From positions 532,501-596,500 of the forward strand of contig NC_054875.1 of assembly GCF_018320785.1 (NCBI RefSeq): a stretch of DNA of 64,000 nucleotides, read 5' to 3'. Both the position numbers and the translations under genes were made by a program. Shown here piece by piece: positions 33,396 through 44,862 of the stretch (position 1 is its first letter; every line of letters starts with the position of its first letter). The notes below the pieces were generated by a model. It was not told where the DNA came from, did no database searches, and saw nothing but the letters and a program-made list of their open reading frames with translations. Source of the DNA: Cheilinus undulatus (Eukaryota; Chordata; Actinopteri; Labriformes; Labridae).

Positions 33396-36300
33396 ATCAT
33401 TACTCTAACATTCCTCCTCTATATTAGTCTTTATTGTGTTCATCACTGTCTAACATTCCTCCTCTATATTAATCTTTATTGTGTTCATTACTCTAACATT
33501 CCTCCTCTATATTAGTCTTTATTGTGTTCATTACTGTCTAACATTCCTCCTCTATATTAATCTTTATTGTGTTCATTACTCTAACATTCCTCCTCTATAT
33601 TAGTCTTTATTGTGTTCATTACTGTCTAACATTCCTCCTCTATATTAGTCTTTATTTTTATCATTACTCTAACATTCCTCCTCTATATTAGTCTTTATTG
33701 TGTTCATTACTCTAACATTACTCCTCTATATTAGTCTTTATTGTGTTCATTACTGTCTAACATTCCTCCTCTATATCAGTCTTTATTGTGTTAATTACTC
33801 TATCATTCCTCCTCTATATTTGTCTTTATTTTGTTCTTTTCTGTCTAACATTCCTCCTCTATATTAGTCTTTATTGTGATCATTACTGTCTAACATTCCT
33901 CCTCTATATTAGTCTTTATTGTGTTCATTACTGTCTAACATTCCTCCTCTATATTAGTCTTTATTGTGTTCATTACTCTAACATTCCTCCTCTATATTAG
34001 TCTTTATTTTTATCATTACTCTAACATTCCTCCTCTATATTAGTCTTTATTTTTATCATTACTCTAACATTCCTCCTCTATATTAGTCTTTATTTTTATC
34101 ATTACTCTAACATTCCTCCTCTATATTAGTCTTTATTGTGTTCATCACTGTCTAACATTCCTCCTCTATATTAATCTTTATTGTGTTCATTACTCTAACA
34201 TTCCTCCTCTATATTAGTCTTTATTGTGTTCATTACTCTAACATTCCTCCTCTATATTAGTCTTTATTGTGTTCATTACTCTAACATTCCTCCTCTATAT
34301 TAGTCTTTATTGTGTTCATTACTGTCTAACATTCCTCCTCTATATTAGTCTTTATTGTGTTCATTACTGTCTAACATTCCTCCTCTATATTAGTCTTTAT
34401 TTTTATCATTACTCTAACATTCCTCCTCTATATTAATCTTTATTGTGTTCATTACTCTAACATTCCTCCTCTATATTAGTCTTTATTGTGTTCATCACTG
34501 TCTAACATTCCTCCTCTATATTAATCTTTATTGTGTTCATTACTCTAACATTCCTCCTCTATATTAGTCTTTATTTTTATCATTACTCTAACATTCCTCC
34601 TCTATATTAGTCTTTATTGTGTTCATTACTCTAACATTCCTCCTCTATATTAGTCTTTATTGTGTTCATTACTGTCTAACATTCCTCCTCTATATTAATC
34701 TTTATTGTGTTCATTATTCTAACATTCCTCCTCTATATTAATCTTTATTGTGTTCATTACTCTAACATTCCTCCTCTATATTAGTCTTTATTGTGTTCAT
34801 TACTCTAACATTCCTCCTCTATATTAGTCTTTATTGTGTTCATTACTGTCTAACATTCCTCCTCTATATTAGTCTTTATTGTGTTCATTACTGTCTAACA
34901 TTCCTCCTCTATATTAGTCTTTATTGTGTTCATTACTGTCTAACATTCCTCCTCTACATTAGTCTTTATTGTGTTCATTACTCTAACATTCCTCCTCTTT
35001 ATTAGTCTTTATTGTGTTCATTACTCTAACATTCCTCCTCTATATTAGTCTTTATTGTGTTCATTACTGTCTAACATTCCTCCTCTATATTAGTCTTTAT
35101 TGTGTTCATTACTCTAACATTCCTCCTCTTTATTAGTCTTTATTGTGTTCATTACTCTAACATTCCTCCTCTATATTAGTCTTTATTGTGTTCATTACTG
35201 TCTAACATTCCTCCTCTATATTAATCTTTATTGTGTTCATTACTCTAACATTCCTCCTCTATATTAGTCTTTATTGTGTTCATTACTGTCTAACATTCCT
35301 CCTCTATATTGGTCTTTATTGTGTTCATTACTGTCTAACATTCCTCCTCTATATTAGTCTTTATTGTGATCATTACTGTCTAACATTCCTCCTCTATATT
35401 AGTCTTTATTGTGTTCATTACTGTCTAACATTCCTCCTCTATATTGGTCTTTATTTTGATCATTACTCTAACATTCCTCCTCTATATTAGTCTTTATTGT
35501 GTTCATTACTGTCTAACATTCCTCCTCTATATTAGTCTTTAGTTTGATCATAACTCTAACATTCCTCCTCTATATTAGTCTTTATTTTGATCATTACTCT
35601 AACATTCCTCCTCTATATTAGTCTTTATTGTGTTCATTACTCTAACATTCCTCCTCTATATTAGTCTTTATTGTGTTCATTACTGTCTAACATTCCTCCT
35701 CTATATTAATCTTTATTGTGTTCATTATTCTAACATTCCTCCTCTATATTAATCTTTATTGTGTTCATTACTCTAACATTCCTCCTCTATATTAGTCTTT
35801 ATTGTGTTCATTACTCTAACATTCCTCCTCTATATTGGTCTTTATTGTGTTCATTACTGTCTAACATTCCTCCTCTATATTAGTCTTTATTGTGTTCATT
35901 ACTGTCTAACATTCCTCCTCTATATTGGTCTTTATTTTGATCATTACTCTAACATTCCTCCTCTATATTAGTCTTTATTGTGTTCATTACTGTCTAACAT
36001 TCCTCCTCTATATTAGTCTTTAGTTTGATCATAACTCTAACATTCCTCCTCTATATTAGTCTTTATTTTGATCATTACTCTAACATTCCTCCTCTATATT
36101 AGTCTTTATCGTGTTCATTACTCTAACATTCCTCCTCTATATTAGTCTTTATTGTGTTCATTACTGTCTAACATTCCTCCTCTATATTTGTCTTTATTGT
36201 GTTCATTACTCTAACATTCCTCCTCTATATTAGTCTTTATTGTGTTCATTACTCTAACATTCCTCCTCTATATTAGTCTTTATTTTTATCATTACTCTAA

Positions 36301-39300
36301 CATTCCTCCTCTATATTAGTCTTTATTGTGTTCATTACTCTAACATTCCTCCTCTTTATTAGTCTTTATTGTGTTCATTACTCTAACATTCCTCCTCTAT
36401 ATTGGTCTTTATTTTGATCATTACTCTAACATTCCTTCTCTATATTAGTCTTTATTGTGTTCATTACTCTAACATTCCTCCTCTATATTAGTCTTTATTT
36501 TGATCATTACTCTAACATTCCTCCTCTATATTAGTCTTTATTGTGTTCATTACTCTAACATTCCTCCTCTATATTAGTCTTTATTTTTATCATTACTCTA
36601 ACATTCCTCCTCTATATTAGTCTTTATTGTGTTCATTACTCTTACATTCCTCCTCTATATTAGTCTTTATTTTTAATCATTACTCTAACATTCCTCCTCT
36701 ACATTAGTCTTTATTTTTATCATTACTCTAACATTCCTCCTCTATATTAGTCTTTATTTTTATCATTACTCTAACATTCCTCCTCTATATTAGTCTTTAT
36801 TTTTATCATTACTCTAACATTCCTCCTCTATATTAGTCTTTATTTTGATCATTACTCTAACATTCCTCCTCTATATTAGTCTTTATTTTTATCATTACTG
36901 TAACATTCCTCCTCTATATTAGTCTTTATTTTTATCATTACTCTAACATTCCTCCTCTATATTAGTCTTTATTTTGATCATTACTCTAACATTCCTCCTC
37001 TATATTAGTCTTTATTTTTATCATTACTCTAACATTCCTCCTCTATATTAGTCTTTATTGTGTTCATTACTGTCTAACATTCCTCCTCTATATTAGTCTT
37101 TATTTTTATCATTACTCTAACATTCCTCCTCTATATTAGTCTTTATTGTGTTCATTACTGTCTAACATTCCTCCTCTATATTAGTCTTTAGTTTGATCAT
37201 TACTCTAACATTCCTCCTCTATATTAGTCTTTATTGTGTTCATTACTGTCTAACATTCCTCCTCTACATTAGTCTTTATTTTGATCATTACTCTAACATT
37301 CCTCCTCTATATTAGTCTTTATTGTGTTCATTACTGTCTAACATTCCTCCTCTATATTAGTCTTTATTTTGATCATTACTCTAACATTCCTCCTCTATAT
37401 TAGTCTTTATTGTGTTCATTACTCTAACATTCCTCCTCTACATTAGCCTTTATTTTGATCATTAATCTAACATTCCTCCTCTATATTAGTCTTTATTGTG
37501 TTCATTACTGTCTAACATTCCTCCTCTATATTAGTCTTTATTGTGTTCATTACTGTCTAACATTCCTCCTCTATATTAGTCTTTATTGTGTTCATTACTG
37601 TCTAACATTTCTCCTCTATATTAGTCTTTATTTTGATCATTACTCTAACATTCCTCCTCTATATTAGTCTTTATTGTGTTCATTACTCTAACATTCCTCC
37701 TCTACATTAGTCTTAATTTTTATCATTACTCTAACATTCCTCCTCTATATTAGTCTTTATTGTGTTCATTACTGTCTAACATTCCTCCTCTATATTAGTC
37801 TTTATTGTGTTCATTACTCTAACATTCCTCCTCTATATTAGTCTTTGTTGTGTTCATTACTGTCTAACATTCCTCCTCTACATTAGTCTTTATTTTTATC
37901 ATTACTCTAACATTCCTCCTCTACATTAGTCTTTATTGTGTTCATTACTCTAACATTCCTCCTCTATATTAGTCTTTATTGTGTTCATTACTGTTTAACA
38001 TTCCTCCTCTATATTAGTCTTTATTGTGTTCATTACTGTTTAACATTCCTCCTCTATATTAGTCTTTATTGTGTTCATTACTCTAACATTCCTCCTCTAT
38101 ATTAGTCTTTATTGTGTTCATTACTCTAACATTCCTCCTCTATATTAGTCTTTATTGTGTTCATTACTCTAACATTCCTCCTCTATATTAGTCTTTATTG
38201 TGTTCATTACTCTAACATTCCTCCTCTATATTTGTCTTTATTGTGTTCATTACTCTAACATTCCTCCTCTATATTAGTCTTTATTGTGTTCATTACTCTA
38301 ACATTCCTCCTCTATATTAGTCTTTATTGTGTTCATTACTCTAACATTCCTCCTCTATATTAGTCTTTATTGTGTTCATTACTGTCTAACATTCCTCCTC
38401 TACATTAGTCTTTATTGTGTTCATTACTCTAACATTCCTCCTCTATATTAGTCTTTGTTGTGTTCATTACTGTCTAACATTCCTCCTCTACATTAGTCTT
38501 TATTTTTATCATTACTCTAACATTCCTCCTCTATATTAGTCTTTATTGTGTTCGTTACTGTTTAACATTCCTCCTCTATATTAGTCTTTATTTTTATCAT
38601 TACTCTAACATTCCTCCTCTATATTAGTCTTTATTGTGTTCATTACTCTAACATTCCTCCTCTATATTAGTCTTTATTTTGATCATTACTCTAACATTCC
38701 TCCTCTATATTAGTCTTTATTGTGTTCATTACTCTAACATTCCTCCTCTATATTAGTCTTTATTTTGATCATGACTCTAACATTCCTCCTCTATATTAGT
38801 CTTTATTTTTATCATTACTCTAACATTCCTCCTCTATATTAGTCTTTATTGTGTTCATTACTCTAACATTCCTCCTCTATATTAGTCTTTATTGTGTTCA
38901 TTACTCTAACATTCCTCCTCTATATTAGTCTTTATTTTTATCATTACTCTAACATTCCTCCTCTATATTAGTCTTTATTTTTATCATTACTCTAACATTC
39001 CTCCTCTATATTAGTCTTTATTGTGTTCATTACTCTAACATTCCTCCTCTATATTAGTCTTTATTTTTATCATTACTCTAACATTCCTCCTCTATATTAG
39101 TCTTTATTGTGTTCATTACTCTAACATTCCTCCTCTACATTAGTCTTTATTTTTATCATTACTCTAACATTCCTCCTCTATATTAGTCTTTATTGTGTTC
39201 ATTACTCTAACATTCCTCCTCTATATTAGTCTTTATTTTGATCATTACTCTAACATTCCTCCTCTATATTAGTCTTTATTGTGTTCATTACTCTAACATT

Positions 39301-39500
39301 CCTCCTCTACATTAGTCTTTATTTTTATCATTACTCTAACATTCCTCCTCTATATTAGTCTTTATTGTGTTCATTACTCTAACATTCCTCCTCTATATTA
39401 GTCTTTATTTTTATCATTACTCTAACATTCCTCCTCTATATTAGTCTTTATTTTGATCATTACTCTAACATTCCTCCTCTACATTAGTCTTTATTGTGTT
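33396..39500. repeat. 43/45-bp minisatellite, about 140 copies
   Basis: Unit tctaacattcctcctctata then ttagtctttattgtgttcat and tac (43 bp). A gt insertion (actgtctaac) gives 45 bp. Variants tttttat and ttttgat replace tgtgttc. Nearly every unit has tttatt, which is AATAAA on the minus strand. Several blocks recur, e.g. 35.63-35.82 kb resembles 34.61-34.80 kb. Runs of 45-bp units give short plus-strand frames, which are artefacts. Confidence 0.96.
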
Positions 39501-39790
39501 TGAGCAGCACAAACAACAATCCAGAAAAACAGGCATGAATGTATGAAAGTATCATTTAAAGCCCGAGAACAAATATGAGTTTTAAAAGTGATTCAAACGG
39601 GTTCATGGTCGTCCTCTCTAAGTGACAGAATTCAGAATTAAAGCCTTCCTTTTCATTTATCTAGGTTTCCTGGATGACACAGAAATGTCTGGAAGCTTTT
39701 AAACTGATTCACATGTCAGTGAGGTGTTGATATTCTAATCCTCCCTGCTGTCATCGGCTGCCATTCATTTAGGGCTGCAACTACCCCTCT

Positions 39791-40055
39791 CCAAGATGGC
39801 GCCCGAGCAGACACAACGCTCCTAAGAACAGTAGCCACCTGGGCAGGATCTATGTGCACACTGCTCTGCTCTTGACGCCATGACGTCGCCACGCATAGTA
39901 CGTAAAGTCACTTCGGAGTCGGATGATGGCGTACATGCTGCTGAGAGCTGCAGCTGTGATCACGTGAATGAATGAACACTTGTGCGGTATGAACAAGTGA
40001 ATGATTTACCTGAATAAACAGACAGACCGTGACGTCATAGAGCGAAGCAGCCAAT
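39791..40055. promoter_or_regulatory. YY1-, CRE- and CCAAT-like motif cluster
   Basis: CCAAGATGGCG (39,791-39,801) matches the YY1 core; TGACGTCA (40,030-40,037) is a full CRE; CCAATCA follows at 40,051. Local CpG density is higher than around it. It could be a promoter, or the 5' end of an old LINE or other element, since YY1 sites occur in such ends. No transcript start can be assigned. Confidence 0.35.
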
Positions 40056-40379
40056 CAGCACGGAGAAGCTGATCCAGCTCAGGGTTTACTGAATAATCTT
40101 CAGGTTTGATCCTGATCCTCTCTGGGTCACTGGGTCAGCAACAGGCACAGGTGTTGAAGAGGAGGGGCTATCCTCAGGTACGGGGCTGCGGGCATCCAGG
40201 GGCCTCAGGTGTTCATCAAGCTTCCAGGTGTATGTAGAAATATCTGTGGGCCCTTTAATGCTGATCTTTACTGTTTAATGTCTGCTCTTCCTCCGTCAAC
40301 TTTTAAATCCCCGTTTTATGAACAAAGTTACTATCGCTGAGAGAGTTCATCAGAGTTCCTCCAACAATAAAAAGAGTTT

Positions 40380-40526
40380 AGAATGATAATAATTATAATA
40401 ATAACGATAAAAATAACAATAAAAAATAATAAAAATGAATAAAAATAATGATAAAAATAAAAATAATAACAAAAATGACAATAATGACAAAAATAAAAAA
40501 TAATAACAATAATAAAAAATAATAAC

Positions 40527-40561
<35 letters not shown>

Positions 40562-40562
40562 T
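40380..40562. repeat. AAT/ATA microsatellite
   Basis: Imperfect (AAT)n with AAAAT interruptions, ending in a pure ataataat run at about 40,530-40,557. The minus-strand open frames rich in Leu, Tyr and Phe are artefacts. Confidence 0.95.
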
Positions 40563-41214
40563 AGGGCTTAAAGAATAAAATTATGACTGGATTAAATGAA
40601 TTCAGATAAAATCCCATCAGAACTCTTTACACAGAAATGTGTGAATAATTTAAACACTGAGGAATAAAATCAATATTTACACGGAGAGTATTCATGACAA
40701 CCATGGCAGCATCACAAATAAAAATAAATTTAACATATAATCATTTATCCTATCAGAAAAATTTCTTAAATCAACATCAGACCTGACAATAGAAATAAGA
40801 TATTAGTTGATTTTTGTGAATTTAACCATTTAAATGCCAGTTTAAGTGTGACTGATGATGTTAAAACCAATTTTTTTTAAATTATCACAGCCTTGAATAT
40901 GTTAATAATGAGCACCAACTTTGATTTTCATCCTTTATTATGGCTATGAGTATTGAGTATTGATTTGATCAAATCTTTATGCTCAGAGTGAACGCTGCTG
41001 AAGGGGATTCACACATAAATAGCAATAAAAACATTATAAATTTAAAAAATATATATATACATTTTTTTCACAATTTCTTTAATGAAGATCAGAACTGGTC
41101 ATGACTGAATATAACATGAGGGACCCTTAAAAAAAGAAAATATAAATGTGATTTTAGTCTCTGGATTTATTTATATAAGGTGAGGTTAAACCTAGATGTT
41201 GATTCACTGTAAGT

Positions 41215-41229
41215 CCACCAGAGGGCGGC
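41215..41229 (+). promoter_or_regulatory. CTCF-like motif CCACCAGAGGGCGGC
   Basis: The sequence CCACCAGAGGGCGGC fits the vertebrate CTCF core (CCA, then AG.GGGC). This is a sequence match only. Confidence 0.4.
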
Positions 41230-41326
41230 ATTGTCCTAAATATAAATGACATATGAGGGCATGTTAACACTCACTAAGGGCCCACTCTGGTCTCCACTCA
41301 GGCTCTGTGGGGGGTGTTCAAGATCC

Positions 41327-41900
41327 ATAACCCTGGTTAACTATCAGTTAATTACTCCATATAACCCTAGTTAACTATCAGTTAATCACTCCATATAACC
41401 CTGGTTAACTATCAGTTAATCACTCCATATAACCCTGGTTAACTATCAGTTAATCACTCCATATAACCCTGGTTAACTATCAGTTAATCACTCCATATAA
41501 CCCTGGTTAACTATCAGTTAATCACTCCATATAACCCTGGTTAACTATCAGTTAATCACTCCATATAACCCTGGTTAACTATCAGTTAATCACTCCATAT
41601 AACCCTGGTTAACTATCAGTTAATCACTCCATATAACCCTGGTTAACTATCAGTTAATCACTCCATATAACCCTGGTTAACTATCAGTTAATCACTCCAT
41701 ATAACCCTGGTTAACTATCAGTTAATCACTCCATATAACCCTGGTTAACTATCAGTTAATCACTCCATATAACCCTGGTTAACTATCAGTTAATCACTCC
41801 ATATAACCCTGGTTAACTATCAGTTAATCACTCCATATAACCCTGGTTAACTATCAGTTAATCACTCCATATAACCCTGGTTAACTATCAGTTAATCACT
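41327..41900. repeat. 34-bp minisatellite, nearly perfect, ~17 copies
   Basis: Unit of 34 bp: ccctggttaactatcagtta then atcactccatataa. After the first two units (attact, ctagtt) the copies appear identical. Each contains the palindrome TTAACT-ATC-AGTTAA. The last unit runs into the left end of the outer Tc1 element (atcactcattactcatg). Confidence 0.97.
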
Positions 41901-42277
41901 CATTACTCATGTATTTTTGTCCCTCATGTCAGAAAGGTAAACCCATACATTATATAGACTCATTAAACACACAGTGAAATATTTCAGCCTTTATTTCTCT
42001 AAATGTTGATGATTCTGGCTACAAATAAGAAAACCCAAAATTCAGAGTCTCAGAAAATGAGAATATTTTGAAAAAGTTGAATATTGTGAAGTCATGGAGT
42101 CACACCCTAACCAGCTGATGAACTCCAAACACCTGCAAAGGTTCCTGAGCCTTTAGATGGTCTCAGTCTGGGTCAGTAGGATCCACAATCATGGGGAAGA
42201 CTGCAGACTGGACAGAGGTCCAGAAGACAGTCGCTGACACCCTCCACAAGGAGGGGAAGGTCAAAGGTCATTGCTGG

Positions 42278-43714
42278 TGTAACCCGGGTGAAAAACCAGA
42301 GTACCGGTTGTATCCCTTTCCATTCATATGTATACCTGTCTCCTGCGTGATTACGTCCTCGCCTGCGTCGTTGCGTCATTGCGTCACGCCGTCGTGTGAC
42401 CAAGCGCAGCCAATCAGTTCTGCATAATACAGGCAGTCTACCGGAGGACAAGCGGGGCACGCTTGGGGAAAAAGACACTGCAGGTACATTCATTCTTCAT
42501 TGTTTTAACTGAACTAACACAACTAACATGGAACTATAGGAGCCGACGACTGGTACCGACAACGGAGCACTGGTGAGTCACGCTAACATAGCCTAGCATC
42601 ACATTCAACTAGCGGGTTAGCCTAGCCTAGCCATTTCCATTGGTTTACATGGAGCGGTTAGCATTGTCTTTTATGCCTGTTTTCTCTAAATGTAGGAAAC
42701 TAAATTAAGTGCAAACTCTGTCGAGTCATTGTTAAGATATATGCTATTCATCATTGCCATTAGGTAGCAATTTGAAGCACTTTAAGGCCCAAACTTAATG
42801 CTTGTTTGGAGCCATTGTTTGAATGCAGTTTAATGCACTTGTAGGCACTTTAAAGTTACATCTGGTGCTGCTATCAATTGAACGATGTAGTGTATTTGTA
42901 TTCTACACTGTTAACTGACATTTGATTTGATATAATGAATAACTTAGAATGCATTTGTTATTTATTATATTATGAGCTATTTAATATTGTACAATATGGG
43001 AATTCCAATGTATTTATGATGCAACCTGCATTATTTATTGTTGGTTATGAAATGTATTAATGTGTGCACACGGAGAGCTTATACTGGTCCTGTTCCCCTT
43101 CATTCAGGCCAGGTCCTGGATGGCGAGCTAAAAGTCTAGGAGCCTGTGAACCGAACCTATGAACTCTGAACCTGTGAACCCTAAAACAGCTATTCAACTC
43201 AACATTGAAGGACCGATCCTCCTGCTCTGGTCGGGCTGGTAGGAGGCTACCAGCCCGAGGCCGGAGGCCGCTTCTTTTTGTATTATCTCGCCCCCTCGCT
43301 TACTCGCGCCCTTCGAGCAGCCATCACTCACTCACTCACTCACTCACTCACACATTCCTTCCACACACACACTGGACATTATTGCCCTGGACTCTAAGAG
43401 CCGCTCAAGTGGTCAAATCTGCGCTTTTTGTGATTTCGGGCAGAAATGAACTATTATTGTGTGCTGCCGTGCACCTATGGACTTTATTGAACTTAATGAA
43501 CTCATTGAAACTGTATTTGGTTGTGAATGGCCATTTGTTGTCTATGTTGTTTATTATTTTTTTGTCTTCAATATATGGTACCATAAAACTGCAGCTTCTG
43601 TCTCGGTCTCTGTCTCCCTCCACTCTGAGAGTCGAACTAAGATCTTCTGACCTAGCCTATAATGGTGTTGCTCTAGTACCTACACTGTACTTAAATATTG
43701 ACACACATACTACA
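42278..43714. mobile_element. LTR-like insertion (possible solo LTR), 1.44 kb
   Basis: Inserted in the transposase remnant: coding sequence leaves at ggtcattgct(gg) and resumes at aaagaagctggttgctca, which joins as V-I-A-K-E-A-G in the ancestral frame. The insert starts TGTAACCCGG and ends TACTACA, so it has TG...CA ends as LTRs do. It contains no recognisable gag or pol. A clean 4-6-bp target duplication was not seen (gctgg on the left, taaag on the right), so the LTR call is tentative. The 170-aa plus-strand open frame at 43,205-43,717 has no recognisable domain. Confidence 0.5.
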
Positions 43715-43749
43715 TAAAGAAGCTGGTTGCTCACAGAGTGCTGTATCCA

Positions 43750-44098
43750 AGACCTGGACTACAGACCAGTCCTGGACCTGGACTACAGACCAATCCTAGA
43801 CATGGACTACAGACCAATCCTAAACATGGACTACAGACCAGTCCTGGACCTGGACTACAGACCAATCCTAGACATGGACTACAGACCAGTCCTGGACCTG
43901 GACTACAGACCAGTCCTGGACCTGGACTACAGACCAATCCTAGACATGGACTACAGACCAATCCTAAACATGGACTACAGACCAGTGCTAGACCTGGACT
44001 ACAGACCAATCCTAAACATGGACTACAGACCAGTCCTAGACCTGGACTACAGACCAATCCTAAACATGGACTACAGACCAGTCCTAGACCTGGACTAC
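43750..44098. repeat. 24-bp minisatellite inside the transposase remnant
   Basis: About 14-15 units of 24 bp in two types: gactacagaccagtcctgga+cctg and gactacagaccaatcctaaa+catg (also ctagacatg). It lies between transposase fragments; the last unit runs directly into ctacaaatgtggcattcctc, the ancestral coding text. 24 is divisible by 3, so the 166-, 157- and 108-aa frames across it are artefacts. Confidence 0.93.
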
Positions 44099-44862
44099 AA
44101 ATGTGGCATTCCTCGTGTCAATCCACTCCTGAACCAGAGACTACGTCAGAAGAGTCTTACCTGGGCTGTGGAGAAAAAGAACTGGACTGTTGTGGTCTCA
44201 GTGGTCCATAGTCCTGTTTTCAGATGAAAGTACATTTTCATGTCACTTGTAAATCCAGGTCCAGAGTCTGGAGGAAGAGAGGAGAGGACCAGAGTCCAGG
44301 TTTCTTGAAGTCCAGTGTGAAGTTTTCACAGTCAGTGATGATCTGGGCTGCCATGGCATCTGCTGGTGTTGGTCCACTGTGTTTTATCAGGTCAAAGGTC
44401 AGCGCAGCCATCTACCAGGACATTTTAGAGACCTTCATGCTTCCTTCTGCTGACCAGCACCATGGAGATGCTGACTTCATTCTCCAGCAGGACTTGGCAC
44501 CTGCCCACACTGCCAAAGGTACCAAAAGCTGCTTCAGTGACCATGGAGTTACTGTGACTGTGACCTGAACCCCATAGAGAATCTATGGAAGATGAGAGCA
44601 GTGCCACAGGCTGATCGCCTCCATGCCACGCCGCATTGATGCAGTAATTCATGCAGAAGGAGGCCAGACCAAGTACTGATGCATAGAAATGAACAGACTT
44701 TTCAGAAGCCTGACATTTCTGTCTAAAACATCCTTTTTATTGATCTTATGTAATATTCTCATTTTCTGAGACACTGAATTTTGGGTTTTCTTATCTGTAG
44801 CCATAATCATCAACATTTCAAGAAATAAAGGCTGAAATATTTCACTGTGTGTGATGAATCTA

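Larger units (their letters stand above)
39501..41326. other. Single-copy spacer between arrays
   Basis: About 1.8 kb without a recognised exon. It contains a promoter-like motif cluster (39.79-40.06 kb), an AAT microsatellite (40.38-40.56 kb), AT-rich DNA and a CTCF-like site (41,215-41,229). Confidence 0.5.
42191..44679 (+). pseudogene. Tc1-type transposase remnant, interrupted
   Basis: The N-terminus is MGKTADWTEVQKTVADTLHK (42,191-42,250 and on to 42,277). It is then cut by an LTR-like insertion. It resumes with a KEAGCSQSAVSK-type stretch at 43,715-43,745 and is again replaced by a 24-bp minisatellite. It continues with PLLNQRLRQKSLTWAVEKKN (about 44,124-44,183), SVMIWAAMASAGVGPLCFIR (about 44,334-44,393), DADFILQQDLAPAHTAKGTK (about 44,470-44,529) and an ending near LIASMPRRIDAVIHA. 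The terminal stop is TGA at 44,677. Frameshifts and stops break the middle and the end. The part between the DNA-binding region and KCGIP is missing. Non-functional copy. Confidence 0.85.

Noticed and set aside
40331..40617. Leu/Tyr/Phe-rich minus-strand frames resembling membrane segments
   Set aside because: They translate an AAT/ATA microsatellite.
43205..43717. 170-aa plus-strand frame in the LTR-like insertion
   Set aside because: No gag, pol or other domain; contains a ctcact simple repeat; likely noncoding LTR sequence.
43727..44227. 166-aa, 157-aa and 108-aa frames with LDYRP-type repeats
   Set aside because: The 24-bp minisatellite within a dead transposase makes every phase periodic and open; not a gene.
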